From positions 31,174,969 through 31,238,968 of the forward strand of contig CM038468.1 of NCBI GenBank assembly GCA_021464415.1: 64,000 nucleotides of DNA, given 5' to 3'. This DNA comes from Lonicera japonica (lineage: Eukaryota > Streptophyta > Magnoliopsida > Dipsacales > Caprifoliaceae). This document shows positions 1 through 10,859 of this stretch, piece after piece; the stretch's first letter is position 1, and each line of letters begins with the position of its first letter. Both the position numbers and the translations under genes were made by a program. Below the pieces are notes generated by a model. That model was not told the origin of the DNA and made no database searches. It saw only the letters and a list, made by a program, of their open reading frames with translations.

Positions 1-186
1 TGATTCATTTAAATTATCACAGATAAGGAATACATATACATCATCAGGCACGAATAAAGATTCTTTCATAAAATAATAATAATAATAAATAAAAGAACAG
101 TTTTCAAAAAACTAAAATTTCTGTCTAAACATGTCTAAATAAGTACATATCTATCTGAACTAACTAAATACAGGAAAAAAGAAAAG
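1..186. other. AT-rich DNA downstream of the antisense PMD gene
   Basis: AT-rich sequence with a short TAA/AAT run near 70-95. It lies just beyond the last recognisable codons of the minus-strand PMD gene and so probably holds its 3' UTR and more of the host retroelement. I see no coding sequence in it. Confidence 0.4.
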
Positions 187-3100
187 CTAATCTATCCTAG
201 CGCGCTTCGACACGCTACTACTATCACCCGAGCCCTCCTCAGGAGTAAGGCTAACCACTGGGGCGCCCTGAGTAGGAGGAACCACCGCCGGGGAAGGCCC
301 CGTCGACTGGGCAGGAGCCGTGGGACGGATCACCGAGGACCGAGAACGCCTAGAGGTCCGACTACTACTCCTCCGAGACTTCATCCGGGCATGAGAAGAA
401 GTCAGAGGGTCGCCCGGCCGCAAAGAAACATCAATCGCCCTCTGATAATCACGCATGTATGCTGGAGGGTCTCGACCAACGTATTGGAGCAGGTTTCAGT
501 TGTAGAGGTGCTGAGCGTGCCAAGTCCTCAGATCCGCCACCCGTACACTCACCCGCTGTGAAAAACATAAAATAAGAGAATCAGCACAGTCGAAATAAAT
601 AAATATAGAGATAAAAGTATCCAGAGAAGTCAAAATGGGCACCTCATCACCAAGGCGACCACCCAAGAAGTCAAAAGCGTCCTCAGGAAGAGGATACTCA
701 GGAACCGTGTATCAATGTGAACCAGCGCCGACATAGGAGATATCTCAGGGAAGTGGGGGAAGGTCTACCGAAGGAATGGACGAGCCCGCCAGAACATCAG
801 CAGAAGTGGACCCCCCTCCTCTCGAATAGGGAACAAAAGAGGGGCAGGAAGATGAACCGCCGAGACCTGAAGATCGGGCTAGAGGACCCATAGCAGTTGA
901 CGGAAGAGGGGTCAATGTAGCGTAGGTACGGACACCTGGAGGATCCACCACAGCCGTCGCTCTCAAGGGGGAGTGGTCGCCGCAGCAGGAGGGGTCCGCC
1001 CAAACTGCTTATAATCTGTCCCAAGGTCCGTAGGCTCCCAGGACCGCTCAGAAAATCCGGCTCTCCCCTCGGCGGCCTCAGCAGCGTCAAAAAGGACCTC
1101 CGGAGACACAGAAGGGCCGGTAGGAAACTCGAAGCCCTCAGCACACGGCTCCTCTCTAGGCGTCGTCTAAGGAGGCTGCTCAGGAACCGCCGCTGTCCCA
1201 CCTCCCTCACCGCCCTCAGGCCTACCATCACCTCCCTCAGCAGCAGCAGGGACACCTCTCTTACCCTCGGGGTCCTCATCCTCGGAATCTAAAATGATGT
1301 CCCTCTGGTTAGGGACAGGTGGCAGATGACCCGGAACCGTCCTAGCTAGGTGTGTCTGCCCTCGTATGTAGTTAGGATCACCTCCCAACGCCCAGTACCT
1401 CTCATAGAAGCCCCGTCCCCAAGTCCATTTCGGCTCCCTCATCAAATAACGGGCAGCGAAAGCAGCATAGTCTCCCTCCTCGGTGAAAGTCTAAAAACCG
1501 AGCCCGTCGACCAATGCCAGCACCATCACCGGGTCAATCTCACCCGTCCGCCTCATCAGAACCGGTGAAAACAAAGGAACTCTAGGCCACTGGGCCGGAG
1601 TATGTTGGCGAATAACTCTCTCGCCCAAGTAAAAGTTGAGGCCATACTCATCCCTGATAAGCCGCCTGGTCCTCGAGGCGGTCAGAGCAGGGCCATATCC
1701 GAAATGGGGACCCAGATCACCCCAAGGGGCCCACTCAATCTACAAAAAGGACAAAATTTCATTTCAGTTATTTATATTCTATTTTCTACAAATTATTTAT
1801 TGAAAAGAAAAGAATACTAAGATATTTACCTGCTCCTCCAGCAGGTCATGGACGGCAGCAGCTCCGGTCTCTCGAGTCCGGTAAACATAGGGAGCCCTGT
1901 AGTTCCCCGCAATGAATCGACGGAGAAAGGGGAACTGATCCTCGTTCTCGACGAGGAGATCCACCTGGGCACGACCCAGACGGGTATACGCCACGAACCA
2001 ACTCTGAGGGAGAGGCATATATATATATATCAGCAACAACAGATAACAAATATAAAGGACTGAAGCAAAGATAAGGGAACAAAGTGCATACCTCCCACAA
2101 CAAAGAAAAGCCCTTGAGGTTCAGGGCTAGATGGCGAGAAACCTGGTCCATGGCATCATAGAGGACGGCAAGAATGAAACTGCCCCAATCGTAGTCAAAC
2201 ATGGCACTGAAATCCCGGAGATAGGGCAGCCACCAGAGATGGGCCGTGTCCCCCCCACGGGCCTCAAACAGATCATGGAGCGTCAGTAGAAGAAGGATGC
2301 GGGCATACTGGCGCTCCTCATGACGGGTCATCGGCACCCCCGAAGCAACTAAACGAGCTCTCTCTGTGGCTAGCCGCGTAACCAAGACAGCCCGGGGAAT
2401 CGTATCACCGAACTCCGTCGCTCCGGGAACCATCCTAATGCACCAACAATGCCCTCTGCTGTCAGACGCAAAGGGACATCGATCTGAATAGGGACCCCCT
2501 GAAGGAATCCCGGTCAAAGCAAATAGATCGAGGGGGGTCATCGTCATCTCCCCCCAGCTCCAGTGGAAGGTGTAAGTAGTGTCCCACCAGTGACAGGCCA
2601 GCGCCGACACCAAGACTGCTGCCCGAGATACCCGCTCCGGTAGGGCATCGAAGAAAGAGCCAAAAGGAGTCACAAGAACCAACTCCAAGACAGGGGCCGG
2701 TGCCTGTCGCCATTCCAAAGAAATAGTGTTGGGAGTACCCCAACCTCGGCCAACCCACTACAGACAACAAGGAGAGATGTATATATAAATATAAAGTTAT
2801 AGGGGTAAAATTATGTAATTTTCCAAAACCTGAGGGTACTTTTGGTGTAATTATGAGAGATATAGGGTTATAAGGGTAAATTATGTAATTTTCCAAAACC
2901 TGAGGGTACTTTGGTGTAATTATAAGAGATATAGGGTTATAAGGGTAAAATTATGTAATTTTCCAAACCTGAGGGTACTTTGGTGTAAATTATGAGAGAT
3001 ATAGGGTTATAAGGGTAAATTATGTAATTTTCCAAACCTGAGGGTACTTTGGTGTAATTATGTGAAGTATAGGGTTATAAGGGTAAATTATGCAATTTTC

Positions 3101-5005
3101 CAAACCTGAGTGTACTTTGGTGTAATTATGTGAAGTATAGGGTTATAAGGGTAAATTATGTAATTTTCCAAACCTGAGGGTACTTTGGTGTAAATTATCT
3201 GAAGTATAGGGTTATAAGGTTAAAATTATGTAATTTTCTAAACTTGAGGGTACTTTGGTGTAATTATGAGAGATATAGGGTTATAAGGGTAAATTATGTA
3301 ATTTTCCAAACCTGAGGGTACTTTGGTGTAAATTATGAGAGTTATAGGGATATAAGGGTAAATTATGTAATTTTCCAAACCTGACGGTACTTTGGTGTAA
3401 TTATGTGAGGTATAGGGTTATAAGGGTAAATTATGTAATTTTCCAAACCTGAGGGTATTTTGGTGTAATTATGTGAGGTATAGGGTTATAAGGGTAAGTT
3501 ATGTAATTTTCCAAACTTGAGGGTACTTTGGTGTAATTATGAGAGATATAGGGTTATAAGGGTAAAATTATGTAATTTTCCAAACCTGAGGGTACTTTGG
3601 TGTAATTATGTGAGGTATAGGGTTATAAGGGTAAATTATGTAATTTTCCAAACCTGAGGGTATTTTGGTGTAATTATGTGAGGTATAGGGTTATAAGGGT
3701 AAGTTATGTAATTTTCCAAACTTGAGGGTATTTTGGTGTAATTATGAGAGATATAGGGTTATAAGGGTAAAATTATGTAATTTTCCAAACCTGAGGGTAC
3801 TTTGGTGTAATTATGTGAGGTATAGGGTTATAAGGGTAAATTATGTAATTTTCCAAACCTGAGGGTATTTTGGTGTAATTATGTGAGGTATAGGGTTATA
3901 AGGGTAAGTTATGTAATTTTCCAAACTTGAGGGTACTTTGGTGTAATTATGAGTGATATAGGGTTATAAGGGTAAAATTATGTAATTTTCCAAACCTGAG
4001 GGTACTTTGGTGTAATTATGTGAGGTATAGGGTTATAAGGGTAAATTATGTAATTTTCCAAACCTAAGGGTACTTTAATGTAAATTATGAGAGTTATAGG
4101 GTTATAAGGGTAAATTATGTAATTTTCCAAACCTGAGGGTACTTTGGTGTAATTATGTGAGGTATAGGGTTATAAGGGTAATTATGTAATTTTCCAAACC
4201 TGAGGGTACTTTGGTGTAATTATGAGAGATAAAGGGTTATAAGGGTAAAAATATGTAATTTTCCAAAACCTGAGGGTACTTTGGTGTAATTATGAGAGAT
4301 ATAGGGTTATAAGAGTAAAATTATGTAATTTTCCAAAACCTGAGGGTACTTTGGTGTAATTATGAGAGATATGAGGTTATAAGGGTAAATTATGTAATTT
4401 CCCAAAAACTGAGGGTACTTTGGTGTAATTATATGAGAATATAAGGTTAAATTATGTAATTTTCCAAACCTGAGGGTACTTTGGTGTAATTATGAGAGTT
4501 ATAGGATTATAAGGGTAAATTGTGTAAATTTTCCAAAACCTGAGGGTACTTTGGTAGTTATGAGAGTTATAGAGCTATAAGGGTACATTATGTAATTTTT
4601 CAAAACCTAAGAGGCATCACAGGTAAAAGTATGTGTTCGCTAAATCGGACGTTATTTCTAGGCAGGCATGAATACTAACATTGTTTAAAATACATGCAGG
4701 AGACGACAGAAATAATAGAACGAGTAAACACACGAAGAAAAAGAATTCCAAAGACATACCAGAGATCGTCGACGAATCTCGTGAGAAACTGGCTCCATCA
4801 AGAGCCAAGGAACATCCGGGACTGGAGCAGCCCGGATAGCATCACGATAGACCACCGCCCGACCGCGGTCCACCCCATCCTCGCCATACCAATCGAGGTC
4901 CGCCCAGTCGTCGTGGTGAGGGCTGCAGCGGAGAACGCCCTGAGCGTCGGTAAAAGTGACCTCCTCCTGGTCACCCTCCAGTCGATCCGGCTGTGCGGGG
5001 TCCAT
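187..5005 (-). pseudogene. Antisense plant-mobile-domain (PMD/MAIN-like) gene, broken
   Basis: Spliced minus-strand gene of the plant mobile domain family. ATG is at 5005-5003. Exon 1 is 5005-4760 (82 aa), exon 2 is 2757-2092 (222 aa), exon 3 is 2003-1830 (58 aa) and exon 4 starts at 1739. All three introns are phase 0 with GT..AG borders, so the frame stays open for 444 codons. The family signature WGEMTMTPLDLFALTGIP lies at about residues 150-167, and exon 4 has the RVIRQ..P.QWP.VPLF-type end seen in PMD proteins. The frame then meets TAG at 1493-1491, a second TAG near 1170, a frameshift near 972 and TGA at 498-496, although PMD-like or low-complexity Pro/Ser/Arg coding sense continues to 187. 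Position and orientation match the extra antisense ORF known between pol and the 3' LTR of some Tat-lineage Ty3/gypsy elements. Some stops could be avoided by splicing I have not recognised. A cellular MAIN-like gene is the alternative. Confidence 0.75.
2795..4610. repeat. Intronic minisatellite, ~68-bp unit, about 27 copies
   Basis: Head-to-tail array of a ~67-69 bp AT-rich unit containing ATTTTCCAAACCTGAGGGTA and TATAGGGTTATAAGGGTAA. It fills nearly all of intron 1 (4759-2758) of the antisense PMD gene. Copies are highly similar, with a few indels. In the middle (about 3306-3920) three variant units recur together as a ~205-bp higher-order unit: the variant CCAAACTTGA recurs at 3511, 3716 and 3921. 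Confidence 0.95.
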
Positions 5006-5064
5006 CCGCGTATATGGAATATGTGAGAAAAATTGAAAAGTCAGAAAAGCGGCAGGGCTTCCGC

Positions 5065-5135
5065 GCTTGAGAGAAGAGAGAAAGAGAGCTAGAGAGAGAA
5101 AGAGAGCTAGAGAGAGAAAGAGAAAGGAGAGAATG
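5065..5135. repeat. GA/CT-rich microsatellite in the PMD gene leader
   Basis: Imperfect repeats of a 16-bp GAGAGAAAGAGAGCTA-type unit. On the minus strand this is a pyrimidine-rich tract between the TATA-like site (5168-5161) and the PMD start codon (5005), the position of a CT-rich 5' leader. Confidence 0.7.
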
Positions 5136-5160
5136 AGGTGGAATGAGCTCAGCAAAGGGC

Positions 5161-5243
5161 TTCTATAATGGAGAGGATTGTCACGCGACAAACAAGGTCA
5201 TTGTCGCGCGACAAAGAGCCAGACACCGAAGTGTCGCGCGACA
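5161..5243 (-). promoter_or_regulatory. Putative promoter of the antisense PMD gene with three CG palindromes
   Basis: Three copies of one palindromic word lie here: TTGTCACGCGACAA (5178-5191, one mismatch), TTGTCGCGCGACAA (5201-5214, perfect) and TGTCGCGCGACA (5232-5243, perfect). On the minus strand a TATA-like TTATAGAA (5168-5161) follows the last palindrome by about 10 bp, and the PMD ATG is ~155 nt further on. The same word is clustered upstream of the LTR TATA box at 7030-7316. The promoter call rests on this arrangement only. Confidence 0.55.
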
Positions 5244-5260
5244 ATCACCCCCCTCCCCTG

Positions 5261-6080
5261 ATTTTTTTGACCTTTGTCTCATTTTATCTTCTGCAGGGGC
5301 ACTTCGGAGAAGCAGTTTTCGGAAAAATTGCTAAAAACTGCACATCCAGGATAAGAATTCGGGGAATAAAACTTCCAAATCATCTCTCCATAAAATACGA
5401 GAACAAAATGCCACAGCTAAAAGTAATCCCTGATTTCCCAAGAGGACCGAGACCATGAGAAAAGGCAAAAATATCAAGATAAGACGGGAATAGAAAAAAT
5501 TGAAAGAGTAGAAAAGAGAAAGAACCCGCATGAGCGCCCAAAGCAAGCGAGAGAAATAGAAATGCAGAGTGACAGGGAGAGCCACACCAAAAGTGACAGC
5601 TAGGCCAAAACCGGCTCAGGGCTTCGTTTTGGGTGAGTAAGGCTCCTGATCACGACAAAGGGACAAAAAGGACTTCTGGTCAAAAACAGAGAAGGCCAGG
5701 AAAAGTCTTTCCCAAAAGAGGGAGAAATAAGGGCATCGAAAAACAGAATACGATGTGGGCCCACCAAAAGAGAAAACTAAGAAGAGAACAGAATTCAGAG
5801 ATTGAACTTTCAAACAAATTCTCTTTTCAGCACGATAAAGAAGAGATGGTTCGGAAAACCTCGAATCATCACTCTGCGAAAAGCAAGAGATATCCGAAAA
5901 CTGCCTTCTGAGAGAAGTGCCTTCACTCGAGGAAAACATGAGAGCAAAGCTCTAAAAAGATACAGGAAAACGGATATCCGGGTAAAGATTAGACCTCGAG
6001 AAGCTCTTTTCACCCTCACTAAGATCTCTCTCTCTCACTCTAGCAGTCTAAGAGAGACAATAATTAATTTCACCAGAATA
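5261..6080. other. Unassigned spacer of the Tat-like element
   Basis: Purine-rich, weakly repetitive DNA between the PMD promoter region and the second minisatellite. Open frames here show no protein-family signature, and I find no promoter or repeat that I can name. Confidence 0.4.
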
Positions 6081-6084
6081 CAAC

Positions 6085-6785
6085 ACAAGCCCTCTTCGGA
6101 GGCAAACCACCAACACAAGCCCTTGTTCGGAGGCAAAACACAAACACAAGCCCTCGCCAGAGGCAAAATTACTCACGAAAGCCCTCCCAAAGGCAATTTT
6201 CTTTCTTCTTACAGATCAAAAGCCCTCCCAGAGAGGCACAGTGTAGCAATGGTAGTCCTCCCACCTGAGGCGCAATGGTAATCCTCCCACCTGAGGCGAG
6301 AAGATCAAAAGCCCTCCCAGAGAGGCACAGTGTAGCAATGGTAGTCCTCCCACCTGAGGCGAGAAGATCAAAAGCCCTCCCTGAGAGGCACAGTGTAGCA
6401 ATGGTAGTCCTCCCAACTGAGGCGCAATGGTAGTCCTCCCACCTGAGGCGAGAAGATCAAAAGCCCTCCCTGAGAGGCACAGTGTAGCAATGGTAGTCCT
6501 CCCACCTGAGGCGCAATGGTAGCCCTCCCACCTGAGGCGAGAAGATCAAAAAGCCTTCCCAGAGAGGCACAGTGTAGCAATGGTAATCCTCCCACCTGAG
6601 GCGCAATAGTAGTCCTCCCACTTGAGGCGCAATGATAGTCCTCCCACCTAAGGCGCAATGGTAGTCCTCCCATCTGAGGCTAGTGGAGCAAATGAAAGCC
6701 CTCGAAAGAGGCAAGGAGGTAACACAAGCCCTCTCCGGAGGCAAAACCAAACACAAAGCCCTCTCCGGAGGCACCCATGAACACT
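6085..6785. repeat. Hairpin-forming minisatellite (CCTC...GAGG units)
   Basis: Compound tandem array of about 25 short units, each containing CCTC, a 3-8 nt loop and GAGG. Two unit types occur. The edges (6085-6200 and 6690-6780) hold AGCCCTCTCCGGAGGCA-type units, and the centre holds a 26-bp GTCCTCCCACCTGAGGCGCA-type unit alternating with GCCCTCCCAGAGAGGCACAG. Blocks beginning GATCAAAAGCC recur near 6217, 6303, 6367, 6453 and 6544. Tandem subrepeats upstream of the 3' LTR are a known trait of Tat elements (Ogre, PIGY, Retand). Frames open through the array are repeat translations and not genes. Confidence 0.9.
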
Positions 6786-6890
6786 TTTTTCATACACACA
6801 CTTTCTTAGAGTTCCTGCGGGAGCCATGGATCATGGTCTCTTCCATTCACCTCAATTCCTTGCAAGCAAGAAACTTGAGTCGAGAAGGTC

Positions 6891-8338
6891 TGTAGACACC
6901 CCGATCCGTGACCCCCGCAAGAACCCTAACGACCTTCGAGAACTACTGTTTTTGGGTCCGGGACCCACTCGAGCACCCGAAACTACCCCGAAAGGGTTTG
7001 TTGGCCAACAAACCTATTTTAAGAGAGATTGTTGCACGACATATCACATTGTCGCGCGACAATCACTCCTATGTCGCGCAACAATCCCTCCTGACACCAG
7101 ACCATCCACTCTCTGACATATCAGTCTGTCAGAAACATCACTTCAGCCGTTTATCGCGCGACAATCATCCATATGTCGCGCGACAATCCATCCTGACACC
7201 AGACCATCCACTCTCTGACACATCAGTCTGTCAGAAACATCACTTCAGCCGTTTGTCGCGCGACATATCACATTGTCGCGACACATGCCTTTTTTTGGGA
7301 CATGTCGCGCGAAAATCTCCCCCGAGCAGTATAAATAGACCAACACCCCCCAAGGATTCAAGGCAGCAATTGGAATCTGAGAATTCTGAAGTTATAGTCT
7401 AATTTTATTCTATCAAGTATTTTCTACTATCGTCTTATTTCTGAAGGATTATCGAATCTATTCTCGACACTCGACGTGTCCTGTCTCTGGAATCGAATTC
7501 TCGGAAATATCTAAAGAAGGAGAAGATTATTATCGCCGGAGATCTCTCCGCCGTATTATATTTTCTTTCTTATTATTACTCTCATCGGGAAGGTAAAGAA
7601 AGTCTCTTCTAGTACTTAATATTAAATATACAGGTACTCGTTTTATTTCTGTTACTTTGTCCACGTTTTATTTGAATAAACTTATTGTCAAGTTACAAAT
7701 AGTCTACCGTTTTCAAAACAAAAGACCCTGATAAAACCATTTGCAAAACCAGAAGAGTGAGTATATTACCATCCGAATAAAATCCTGTTTTCAAAACCCG
7801 GATCGGTAAAACTTACTTAGGAAATACAAAACCCGGTATATCCTATCTGTTTCATAGATTGTGATACGTCTGGTAGAACTCCCCTCAAGAGTTCTAATTC
7901 CATATTGAATTAGTTCCAATAAGATCCGAACTTTTACAAGAGTAATCACTATACGAGAAAACCGGCATTATCTGAGAAATAATACGGGACACTCTTTCAA
8001 AAATAAAAGGTTTTTCCATTCGTACTTACATCTTTCAAATAAAAACATCGGATCTCGGAACAAAAAGGTTTTTTCACGCCCTTTCCCGTTTTTCCCAATA
8101 TTAGGGTTTTTACTTAGAAAGTAGTAGGCTGTCAGTAAAAGCATCCAAGTTTTTCAACATAGAATAAACATATAAAAGACCACTAGAGACCGAAAGGGCG
8201 GAATGGGTGTTTAACACCTTCTCAAACCATAATATAGTTTCCGAACCCTATAGAATCCTGGTTTCGTAGACAAACGTGTAAAAAAAGGCTTAAACTGTAG
8301 CCTTTCCTCTCTTTTGTCCGTTTTCTCGTAAAACGTAC
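6891..8338 (+). mobile_element. LTR of a Tat-like Ty3/gypsy element
   Basis: Begins TGTAGACACC after a modest purine-rich stretch (GAGTCGAGAAGG). It has a palindrome-rich U3, TATAAATAG at 7330-7338, and a right edge set by the primer-binding-like TGGCGACTCTG at 8339. The length would be ~1.45 kb. The antisense PMD gene and tandem repeats on its left are what is expected upstream of a Tat 3' LTR. The last bases (ACGTAC) do not give a clean CA end, and no second copy is in the window, so both edges are provisional. Confidence 0.55.
7030..7316 (+). promoter_or_regulatory. U3 palindrome cluster upstream of the LTR TATA box
   Basis: About eight copies of TTGTCGCGCGACAA or close variants; the copy at 7049-7062 is perfect, and others begin near 7030, 7070, 7151, 7174, 7253, 7272 and 7301. 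The last lies ~15 bp before TATAAATAG (7330-7338). Part of the cluster is carried in a tandem duplication with a 102-bp period (7091-7192 and 7193-7294). The repeated, self-complementary, CpG-rich words suggest protein-binding sites; this is inference. Confidence 0.6.
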
Positions 8339-8515
8339 TGGCGACTCTGAACGAACCCTTTTGTATCTAGAAATAGAACATAGGGACACTTGATATGAAT
8401 CAGATCAACAACTCTTAGCAAATGGAACGACGGAATCCGTTTCCGACTTTTCAGACGCCCATCCAAACGGGGACGAGACCCGGGGGTCGCATTTGCGGAT
8501 TCTCACAAGTCTCTT
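8339..8515 (+). other. Primer-binding-site-like sequence and leader remnant
   Basis: TGGCGACTCTG starts at 8339. Its first nine bases match the complement of the 3' end of plant tRNA-Arg (..GAGTCGCCA), the primer of Ogre/Tat elements; the match breaks after about 11 bases. GC-richer leader-like sequence follows to about 8515. It sits directly right of the LTR, where an internal region would begin. Confidence 0.5.
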
Positions 8516-8890
8516 CATGGATTTGCGTCTTTTACAAGACAAAGGTCTCTTCTGGAACCTAAGAGATAGTGGATTTTCCCATGACCTCTTCTTGAGTGAA
8601 ATGGGAACCTCTTTAGGAGTGTTCTTAGGGTATGATTACTTAGACTTCCTCTTCTAGTGAGCTGAATCTTTGGAAACTATAGGTCTACCACGCATCTGGC
8701 ATTGTACAAATTCATTAGCTGACATATTGGCAGATGCATTTATAGCTGGCACATGTAAATTTGTTACCTTTTGCTATATCATTAAATCTCTCGGTAATGT
8801 GTTTGTAATTTCTTGCAAAACACTATTCTCCATAGCTTCTCATATTATGATGTACGTGGATCTAGATAAGACATAGTGTGATTGTTTCAC
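8516..8890. other. Unassigned sequence left of the decayed copia element
   Basis: No convincing gene. A 68-codon frame at 8670-8876 has no family signature I recognise. Either the end of the Tat leader or more of the neighbouring copia element could be here. Confidence 0.3.
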
Positions 8891-8894
8891 TATA

Positions 8895-9035
8895 ATTCTT
8901 GCTATTCTTCTGGAACGGGTAGTTCTGTAAGGATTTTTTTATCTCCCCCTAAGGGCGGGAATACTGTCTCATCAAAATGATAATCTGCAAAATGTACCGT
9001 AAACACATCTCCTTTCATTGGTTTTAAATACTGGA
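8895..9035 (-). pseudogene. Copia polyprotein fragment (post-integrase region)
   Basis: On the minus strand one frame reads KPMKGDVFTVHFADYHFDETVFPPLGGDKK (in pieces: VFTVHFADYHFDETVFPPLG). This is the conserved stretch found after the integrase core in many plant copia polyproteins. It is short and isolated. A frameshifted counterpart in another copia element lies near 33490-33560 on the plus strand. Confidence 0.75.
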
Positions 9036-10340
9036 TAATGAAAGTGAATCAAAGTATAAATACAACTAATTTTGGACAAATTAGATTACTAGTTATGTTG
9101 TTGAATACGCATGATAAGTTTGTAAATTTAATTAATTAGCTTTCATGCAATGTAATATCTGTTCATGGATTAATAAGTAATTAATATTATATGAATAATG
9201 CCTTGCAATAAGTGGAGGACTTTTAATTAAGGTTTCTACCAAATTATTTAGGCATAAACATATAGAACAGGGTGTTCAACATCTATCGTTTTAGGAAAAT
9301 AATTATGAATGACTTTAAAATTAAGCTTATCCATATTGTCAAGCCTTATATACTTAATATTATAATAAAGAATTAAGCCATAAGTTAAGTTTCACAATGT
9401 AGGCCAATAGGCTTGCAAAAGTAATATATAGTAGGATAAAGAAGACTTACATATCATTGGTGCATACACACTTGGGGGATCTACAAATGCACAAATATTA
9501 TCTTGCATTTTTTTTAAAAAAAATTATATCAATTCAAAAAATTTAAATAAAATAATTTAATAAAACGTTTACCTTTACAAATATAGGGTAAAAAAACATT
9601 ACACACTTAGTATAATAAACTCTTAATTTGTCAATTGGGCTTTTGGCTCGGTTTGAACTTTTGACTCATAATTGAGTGTGATTCAACATTAAAAAGTATT
9701 GTATCTATAATAGAGACTCGAGAAGAAAATACTTAGTTTTTCTATTGGAAATTTCTGACTCCTAACATTAGTAATGATACATAATGTTGTGCAACAGAGA
9801 CCCGAGAAAAAAGTAAATATTGATTTTAGTGCTAGTTTCTGACTCTCAACACTAATTAGTAATGCATAGTAATTCTTTGTTACCTTCACTATTTATTTCA
9901 ATATGACACCCATCAAAACTAAACAAGTTTATTCAGAAACTGCTTGACAATAATAATTTTTAATGAATATTTTAGTACTATTTGGTAATATTATATAGGC
10001 TCTTATGAAACATTCAATCTTTTTACGTCCAGCTATAGTAGATACTTTGCGTGTATTAAGTACCAATTCATTGAAAAAACTTCTGATTTTTCAACAATAG
10101 CATGTGATATGACGCTGTCTAAAAATTGTATTATGCAATCTAGAATCCATACCTTTAAATAAAACAATCATAAATAAATAATAACTATGGTCTTTTGGTC
10201 CTAGATTAGTTTTGTCCTAAACTTCTCATCAAAAGCCTTTTTATCAAGAGGAGTGCAATCAGTGATTTCATAAAAACAATTACAATTATATGATATCAAT
10301 TGAAGATATACTCATCAAGTTCTCCCCATTCACCATAATT
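9036..10340. other. AT-rich decayed interior of the minus-strand copia element
   Basis: No readable coding sequence. An ~88-bp imperfect tandem duplication is present (about 9699-9782 and 9787-9872). By position this is where copia pol would lie, but I cannot read RT or protease here. Confidence 0.35.
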
Positions 10341-10344
10341 GTCT

Positions 10345-10650
10345 CCACATCATTAATAGAGGTCTTGTATTTATCTACCACATGTTTTGGTACATGGAAA
10401 GTGCATGACCTATACTGGTTCACACATATGCCAAACGTTGTTTGGTGGATTATGATTTAGGGTCCATCTCTTCTTAATAAACCACTTATGGTGGTTCTTG
10501 AATTTTATATTAATTTTTGCCCTTATAACCACCTCTAGTGGGGCAGTTATTATGTTTTCCACATGTAGAGGAAAACTATTATCCACCTCTTTTGGGGGAT
10601 TGTTGCACCTATTTTCTTGACCTCTATTTTGAAAAAAAGTTGGCACTTTC
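10345..10650 (-). pseudogene. Decayed copia gag with zinc-knuckle region
   Basis: The minus strand resembles at the DNA level the end of copia gag. A zinc-knuckle-like part is followed by a stretch matching the CRTPKHLVDLY-type block, but with stops and frameshifts. An open piece at 10646-10410 covers the part before it. It is collinear with the integrase-tail fragment at 9035-8895 and the LTR at 12451-12202. Confidence 0.5.
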
Positions 10651-10859
10651 TTAATAAATTATCTTAGAACTAATTGTTCTATAATTATGATTTCATTAAT
10701 ATTTGGTTATTTTATTCTGATATAAGGAGACAATTAACTTTACTAGAACACTTTAAAAACAATAATCTTGATGGTGCTACTTCAAGAGCTTATTCAAGGC
10801 ATAAGAGATGGGGAGTCTTTGATAATGCTGTTTCTAGAGCAAAGTATTAAAAATAAAAG

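Noticed and set aside
797..1279. 160-codon minus-strand frame
   Set aside because: It overlaps the PMD gene in another frame, is Arg/Leu/Ser-rich, and has no family signature; it is best read as a shadow of the PMD coding sequence.
2795..4610. Centromeric satellite or telomere-like array (GGGTTATAAGGG)
   Set aside because: The unit contains a GGGTTA-like string by chance but is a ~68-bp minisatellite, bounded by PMD exons and only 1.8 kb long.
6216..6774. Several overlapping minus-strand open frames of 66-105 codons
   Set aside because: They are translations of the hairpin minisatellite; the repeated GGLPLLHCAS-type text follows the DNA repeat and has no independent support.
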